A stretch of 51,206 nt of DNA, from assembly GCA_036351055.1 (NCBI GenBank), contig JAZBOH010000035.1, forward strand, positions 1-51,206, in the 5' to 3' direction. Positions 47,622-51,206 of the stretch are shown one piece after another (within the stretch, counting starts at the first letter, position 1; every line of letters starts with the position of its first letter). Below the pieces are notes generated by a model, which was not told where the DNA came from, searched no databases, and was given only the letters and a program-made list of their open reading frames with translations. Source of the stretch: JABDPF01 sp036351055. GTDB lineage: Bacteria > Pseudomonadota > Gammaproteobacteria > Xanthomonadales > SZUA-36. The position numbers and the translations under genes are program-made.

Positions 47622-48395
47622 ATGAGCAACTGGAACGAATTCCCACACGACACGGCCGATTACGACTACGCGGGCGCCGCCCTGGAGGACAACTGGGCCC
47701 AGCTTCACGCCGGCGACTGCGTACCTTTTCCGTCAGACGAGACTCTCCAGGAGGCCTGGCGCGCATTCCACCGGGGTGATTTTCAGCAGGCGGTCGAACT
47801 GGCTGACCAGGCCGGCCTCGAGGGGCATGCCGTGGCCAACAAGGCGACGGGCATCTACGCCACCTACCTCGAGGAGAGTTCGCGGAAACAGGTTGCCTGT
47901 TTCCAGGCCGCCATAGAACGCGCGGAAGAGGCGATCGAAGCCTTCCCGAACGATCCGAACTCGCACTACTTCCACGCCTTCAACCTGGGCCGCTACAGCC
48001 AGAGCATCTCGGTGGTCAAGGCCCTGAAACAGGGTGTCGGCGGCAAGATATACAAAAGCCTGCAACGCTGTATTGAACTGGAACCCAAACATGCCGAGGC
48101 GCACACGGCGCTGGGGCTTTACCATGCCGAGATCATCGACAAGGTCGGCAAACTCATCGGTTCGATGACTTACGGTGCCAGTGACAAGAAGGCCATGAAA
48201 CACTTCCGGGAATCGCTGAAACTGACGCCACGCTCGCCGATTGCCCATATCGAGTACGCCAACGGGCTGTACCTGCTGTACGGCGACGACCGTTACGACG
48301 AGGTCTCTGATTTGTATGTGCAGGCCTCCGAAACAGTACCCTTGGATGCGATGGAAAGACTGGACGTCGAATCCGCTATCGCAGAACTGGAATAA
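47622..48395 (+). CDS. TPR-repeat protein of unknown function
   Basis: A 257-residue soluble protein, mostly alpha-helical. Helix-pair repeats are visible at AWRAFHRGDFQQAVELADQA (about 48-67), AHTALGLYHAEIIDKVGKLI and SPIAHIEYANGLYLLYGDD. The N-terminal 40 residues are acidic and poor in structure. I do not recognise a family beyond the TPR fold. It is divergent from the phasin gene across 78 bases and 78 bases ahead of the HerA-like gene on the same strand, so the two may be cotranscribed. Confidence 0.7.
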   Translation: MSNWNEFPHDTADYDYAGAALEDNWAQLHAGDCVPFPSDETLQEAWRAFHRGDFQQAVELADQAGLEGHAVANKATGIYATYLEESSRKQVACFQAAIERAEEAIEAFPNDPNSHYFHAFNLGRYSQSISVVKALKQGVGGKIYKSLQRCIELEPKHAEAHTALGLYHAEIIDKVGKLIGSMTYGASDKKAMKHFRESLKLTPRSPIAHIEYANGLYLLYGDDRYDEVSDLYVQASETVPLDAMERLDVESAIAELE

Positions 48396-48473
48396 GCGTC
48401 GAAAGCGCAAGAATTACTTTACAAAACACCTGATTTATCATAGTGTTATTTTAAATTATGACAGGGAAGTATC

Positions 48474-50117
48474 ATGATTAGCGAGAAAAACACACTTATC
48501 GGCCATCTCGTCGAGTCCAGCGGTGCCGAATGCGTCGCCCAGTTGATCTCAGACGACGAGGGTTTTGTCTCCTCCGTAACCATCGGCGATGAAGAGATTC
48601 GCATCGGCATGGTCGGCTCCTACCTGATGGTCCGCCAGGCCGGCACCTACGTGCTGGTGATCGTGGAATCCATGTGGCAGGAGGTCAGCGGTGAAGGTGA
48701 GTTGGTCCGCATGCTGCGGCTGAACCCACTTGGCGAGATCTCGGCCAAGGGCGGGTTCCAGCGCGGTGTCGCACACTTCCCGACGACCGGCGCCGAGCTG
48801 CATATTGTCACCGCACCCACCTTGAAGGTGCTGTTTTCGAAATACAGCTCCGCCGAATTCAAAGTTGGAAAGCTGAGCGCCTCGGATTCTGTTGACGTGT
48901 ACCTCGACCCCGATGCTTTTTTTGGCCGCCACGCGGCCATCCTCGGCCAGTCCGGCTCAGGCAAATCCTGGTCTGTCACCAGTTTTATCCAGTCCACGCT
49001 CAAGGCAATGCCGAATGCCCATATCATCATCCTTGACTTGCACGGTGAATACGGCACCAAGGACTGGGATCCGGACACATTTCCACCCTTCCCGGCCGAC
49101 AAGGTCAACTGCATCAAGGCGGCCGACCTGGAAATTCCTTACTGGTTGCTGACTTACGAAGAGCTGATCGAACTGCTGATCGACATGGACGATCCGAATG
49201 CCTCGGTACAGATCGCGTTCCTGCGCGACGCCCTGCTTGAGCTGAAACGTGAAGCCAACCAGCACATGAACCTGGGCCATATCACGGTGGATTCACCGAT
49301 CTTCTTCTCGATGACTGACCTGGTCAAGCGCTTCAAGTACGCCAACGAAACAACGTCAGACTTCGGTAAGACGAAAACAGCATTGACCGGCAAGTTCGAC
49401 CAGCTCTTGGTCAAATTGCAGAGCCGTCTGAACGATACGCGTTACGACTTCATGCTGAAGCCGCAAAAAAGGACATCATCGGAGTCTTTGCCTGGCCTGA
49501 TGCGGGACTTTGTCGGCCTCGGCAAGAAGAGAGCCAAGGTTACGGTTCTGGACATCAGTTCGGTGCCGTTTGACGTTCACCCGACGGTCACGGCCCAGAT
49601 CGGCCGGCTGGCTTTCGAATTCAACTACTGGAACCAGCAGTGCCGCGAGTTTCCCTTGTTCGTGGTCGCCGAAGAGGCCCACTCCTATATCCCGCGGGAC
49701 CACGTCAGTGGTCACCAGGGCACGCGCCGCAGTTTTGAACGGATTGCCAAGGCAGGCCGCAAATACGCGGTTGGCCTGTGCGTGGTGAGCCAGCGGCCAA
49801 ATGAGCTTTCGGAAACGGTCCTGGCCCAGTGCAGTACCTTTATCTGCCTGCGCATCTCCAACCCGGATGACCAGGAATACGTGCGCTCACTGGTGCCCGA
49901 TTCAGCCCGCGGCATCCTCGAAGCCCTGACCTCGCTCGCCCAGGGTGAGGCCATCGCAGCCGGCGAAGCGGTTCCGATGCCGGTGCGTTTCCACGTCACC
50001 ATGCCAAGCCCGCCGCCCAATGCCCAGAGCATCGAGTACGGCAACATGTGGGCCCGCGGCCCCGAGGAAACCGACGTGGAACACATCGTCGACTGCTGGC
50101 GCCGCCAAAAACGATAA
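48474..50117 (+). CDS. HerA-like ATPase (DUF87 family)
   Basis: A 547-residue ASCE ATPase of the HerA/FtsK superfamily. An N-terminal beta-barrel (HAS-barrel, about 1-130) precedes Walker A GQSGSGKS (158-165), Walker B IIILDLHGEYG (184-194), the second acidic block VVAEEAHSYIPRDHVSG (about 396-412) and GLCVVSQRPNELSETVLAQC. HerA translocases usually work with NurA nuclease in end resection, or with SIR2, DUF4297 or similar effectors in antiphage systems. No such partner gene lies beside it here, so the role is open. Convergent palindromes follow its stop. Confidence 0.88.
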   Translation: MISEKNTLIGHLVESSGAECVAQLISDDEGFVSSVTIGDEEIRIGMVGSYLMVRQAGTYVLVIVESMWQEVSGEGELVRMLRLNPLGEISAKGGFQRGVAHFPTTGAELHIVTAPTLKVLFSKYSSAEFKVGKLSASDSVDVYLDPDAFFGRHAAILGQSGSGKSWSVTSFIQSTLKAMPNAHIIILDLHGEYGTKDWDPDTFPPFPADKVNCIKAADLEIPYWLLTYEELIELLIDMDDPNASVQIAFLRDALLELKREANQHMNLGHITVDSPIFFSMTDLVKRFKYANETTSDFGKTKTALTGKFDQLLVKLQSRLNDTRYDFMLKPQKRTSSESLPGLMRDFVGLGKKRAKVTVLDISSVPFDVHPTVTAQIGRLAFEFNYWNQQCREFPLFVVAEEAHSYIPRDHVSGHQGTRRSFERIAKAGRKYAVGLCVVSQRPNELSETVLAQCSTFICLRISNPDDQEYVRSLVPDSARGILEALTSLAQGEAIAAGEAVPMPVRFHVTMPSPPPNAQSIEYGNMWARGPEETDVEHIVDCWRRQKR

Positions 50118-50124
50118 AAAATCA

Positions 50125-50177
50125 ACAAATGGGGCCGGATACATTTATCGCCGAAAAATGTATCCGGCCCCATTTGT
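50125..50177. repeat. Palindromic repeat C3 (GGGGCC form)
   Basis: Arms of 22 bases, ACAAATGGGGCCGGATACAT plus TT and its complement, around a 9-base loop. It starts 8 bases after the HerA-like stop and may act as its terminator. Confidence 0.88.
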
Positions 50178-50260
50178 TCTTACAGCCACCCGAACAGCCC
50201 AAAATCGCTCTATAGCAGGGTTTTTCACCAGAAAAACCGCACTTCTGCCGGCATAAAAAT

Positions 50261-50307
50261 AAAGGTACCGGATCCAATATTCCACGAAAAATGGATCCGG
50301 TACCTTT
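50261..50307. repeat. Palindromic repeat C4 (GGTACC form, GGATCC variant)
   Basis: AAAGGTACCGGATCCA and its complement give 16-base arms, with ATCC in place of ATAC in both arms, so the change is compensated. It lies 15 bases after the purF stop on the minus strand. Confidence 0.85.
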
Positions 50308-50321
50308 TGGGGGGTAGCGGG

Positions 50322-51206
50322 TCAGCTGGCCAGGAGAATCGCGTTATTGCCGTTGCGGCGTTCGCTCTTGGCCTGATCGGAGCGCAGCATTTGCAGGCGC
50401 TCCAGGTAGCCTTCCTTGACACCGGTGACGTATTCACCTGAGAAGCAGGACGTATCGAACTGGGTAATATTCTCGTTACCCTCGCGGCAGGCCTCGATCA
50501 GGTCGTCCAGTTCCTGGTAAATCAACCAGTCCGCACCCAGCTCTTCCTGGATTTCAGGGACACTGCGGCCGCTGGCGATCAGTTCGGAGGGCGCCGGCAT
50601 GTCGATGCCATAAATGTTGGGGTATCGCACGGGCGGTGATGCGGAAGCGAAATAGACCTTGCGTGCACCGGCCTCTCTCGCCATCTGGATGATCTTCTTC
50701 GAAGTCGTGCCCCGCACAATCGAGTCATCGACGATCAACACGTTCTTCTTGCGGAACTCGAGTTCGATCGCATTCAATTTCTGCTTGACCGACTTCTTGC
50801 GCGCCTGCTGGCCCGGCATGATAAAAGTGCGCCCAATGTAGCGGTTCTTGATAAAACCCTCGCGGTATTTCACATCCAGCTCGTAGGCCAGCGGCAAGGC
50901 AGCGGTGCGGCTGGTATCGGGCACCGGGATGACCACGTCGATGTCATGGTCCGGCCGCTCACGCAGAATTTTTCGCGCCAGCGCCTGGCCCATCCTAAGC
51001 CGCGCCTTGTAGACCGAGATATCGTCCATCATCGAGTCAGGACGTGCAAAATAGACAAACTCAAAAATGCACGGCGAGTGCACTGCACGCTGTTCGGACA
51101 TATGGGTATGCAGCTGTCCGTCCAGGGTAATGAATACCGCCTCGCCCGGCCTGACGTCCCGCATCAGTTTGAAGCCCAGTACGTCGAGCGCCACGTCCTC
51201 GGAGGC
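50322..51206 (-). CDS. purF: Amidophosphoribosyltransferase, C-terminal part (partial)
   Basis: The final 294 codons of PurF; the glutaminase half lies outside the window. ASEDVALDVLGFKLMRDVRP continues the open frame at the edge, so the true start is beyond it. The PRPP-binding motif is NVLIVDDSIVRGTTSKKI and the ligand loop includes VIPVPDTSRTAALPLA. The C-terminus CFSGEYVTGVKEGYLERLQ is normal. The enzyme starts purine synthesis, making phosphoribosylamine from PRPP and glutamine. It is convergent with the HerA-like gene. Confidence 0.95.
   Translation of the reverse strand, partial: ASEDVALDVLGFKLMRDVRPGEAVFITLDGQLHTHMSEQRAVHSPCIFEFVYFARPDSMMDDISVYKARLRMGQALARKILRERPDHDIDVVIPVPDTSRTAALPLAYELDVKYREGFIKNRYIGRTFIMPGQQARKKSVKQKLNAIELEFRKKNVLIVDDSIVRGTTSKKIIQMAREAGARKVYFASASPPVRYPNIYGIDMPAPSELIASGRSVPEIQEELGADWLIYQELDDLIEACREGNENITQFDTSCFSGEYVTGVKEGYLERLQMLRSDQAKSERRNGNNAILLAS

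Noticed and set aside
48474..50117. Complete known HerA-based antiphage system
   Set aside because: No SIR2, DUF4297, NurA or other effector gene is adjacent; the right neighbour is purF and the left a TPR protein.
1..51206. tRNA or rRNA genes
   Set aside because: Intergenic space was read for GTTC-type T-arm and cloverleaf patterns by eye; none was convincing. A tRNA-scanning program would settle it.

Overview
The window looks like a piece of a GC-rich gammaproteobacterial chromosome. The order pheA-aroA-cmk-rpsA-ihfB-lapA-lapB, the LapA/LapB pair, the fused PheA, the NfuA type and an E. coli-style LexA box (CTG-N10-CAG) all point to that class. The fatty acyl-CoA reductase closely resembles the Marinobacter enzyme. 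I cannot place the genus. No tRNA, rRNA, CRISPR array, integrase or transposase is visible. Both ends cut genes: a transglutaminase/DUF4129-like C-terminus on the left and purF on the right.

Layout. 1-11.2 kb: small metabolic and envelope genes (Slp-type lipoprotein, DUF2461, LemA plus DUF2207, GNAT, TlpA-like thioredoxin, ferredoxin-like Fe-S protein, TPR-methyltransferase, a phage-type conserved protein, a CIA30-SDR fusion, a dCMP-deaminase-like protein). 11.3-13.2 kb: sppA. 13.4-16.6 kb: the SOS mutagenesis genes lexA-imuA-imuB behind a strong promoter overlapped by a LexA box. 16.6-24.0 kb: serine hydrolase, methyltransferase, modABC, lipase-like hydrolase, DUF502 and a multidomain lipoprotein. 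24.1-27.5 kb: dnaE2, with its own LexA box touching the start codon. 27.6-29 kb: two small c-type cytochromes and nfuA. 29.0-40.7 kb, all on the minus strand: pheA-aroA-cmk-rpsA-ihfB-lapA-lapB followed by a short polysaccharide set (WbpL/WecA-like transferase, WbpM-like dehydratase, galU, esterase). 40.8-47.5 kb: lipid and storage genes (short AsmA-like protein, PHA-system protein, FFLEELY-type protein, peroxiredoxin, fatty acyl-CoA reductase, acyl-CoA-binding protein, TetR regulator, phasin). 47.6-51.2 kb: TPR protein, HerA-like ATPase, purF.

The most unusual thing is the behaviour of short palindromic repeats. Three families are scattered through the window: (A) REP/REPIN units with GGGAGCGGCTTTAGCCGC; (B) units bounded by GGGGTCAGAGTAAA; (C) units with GGTACCGGATACATT or GGGGCCGGATACATT. 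Five of these (three of B, two of A) lie inside the dnaE2 coding sequence, all in frame, all stop-free and all in loop positions of the polymerase. They add about 100-120 residues. Family B occurs nowhere else in the window. Family A also crowds the lexA-imuA gap and supplies the lexA stop codon. Family C occurs as pairs in the two convergent intergenic regions at 46.2-46.8 and 50.1-50.3 kb.

Functionally, LexA, ImuA, ImuB and DnaE2 form the damage-inducible translesion mutasome, here in two separately SOS-controlled units rather than the usual single operon. The FAR, acyl-CoA-binding protein, TetR and phasin group suggests wax-ester and/or polyhydroxyalkanoate storage. The ihfB-to-WbpM segment resembles the ends of the pseudomonad O-antigen locus with the middle missing.
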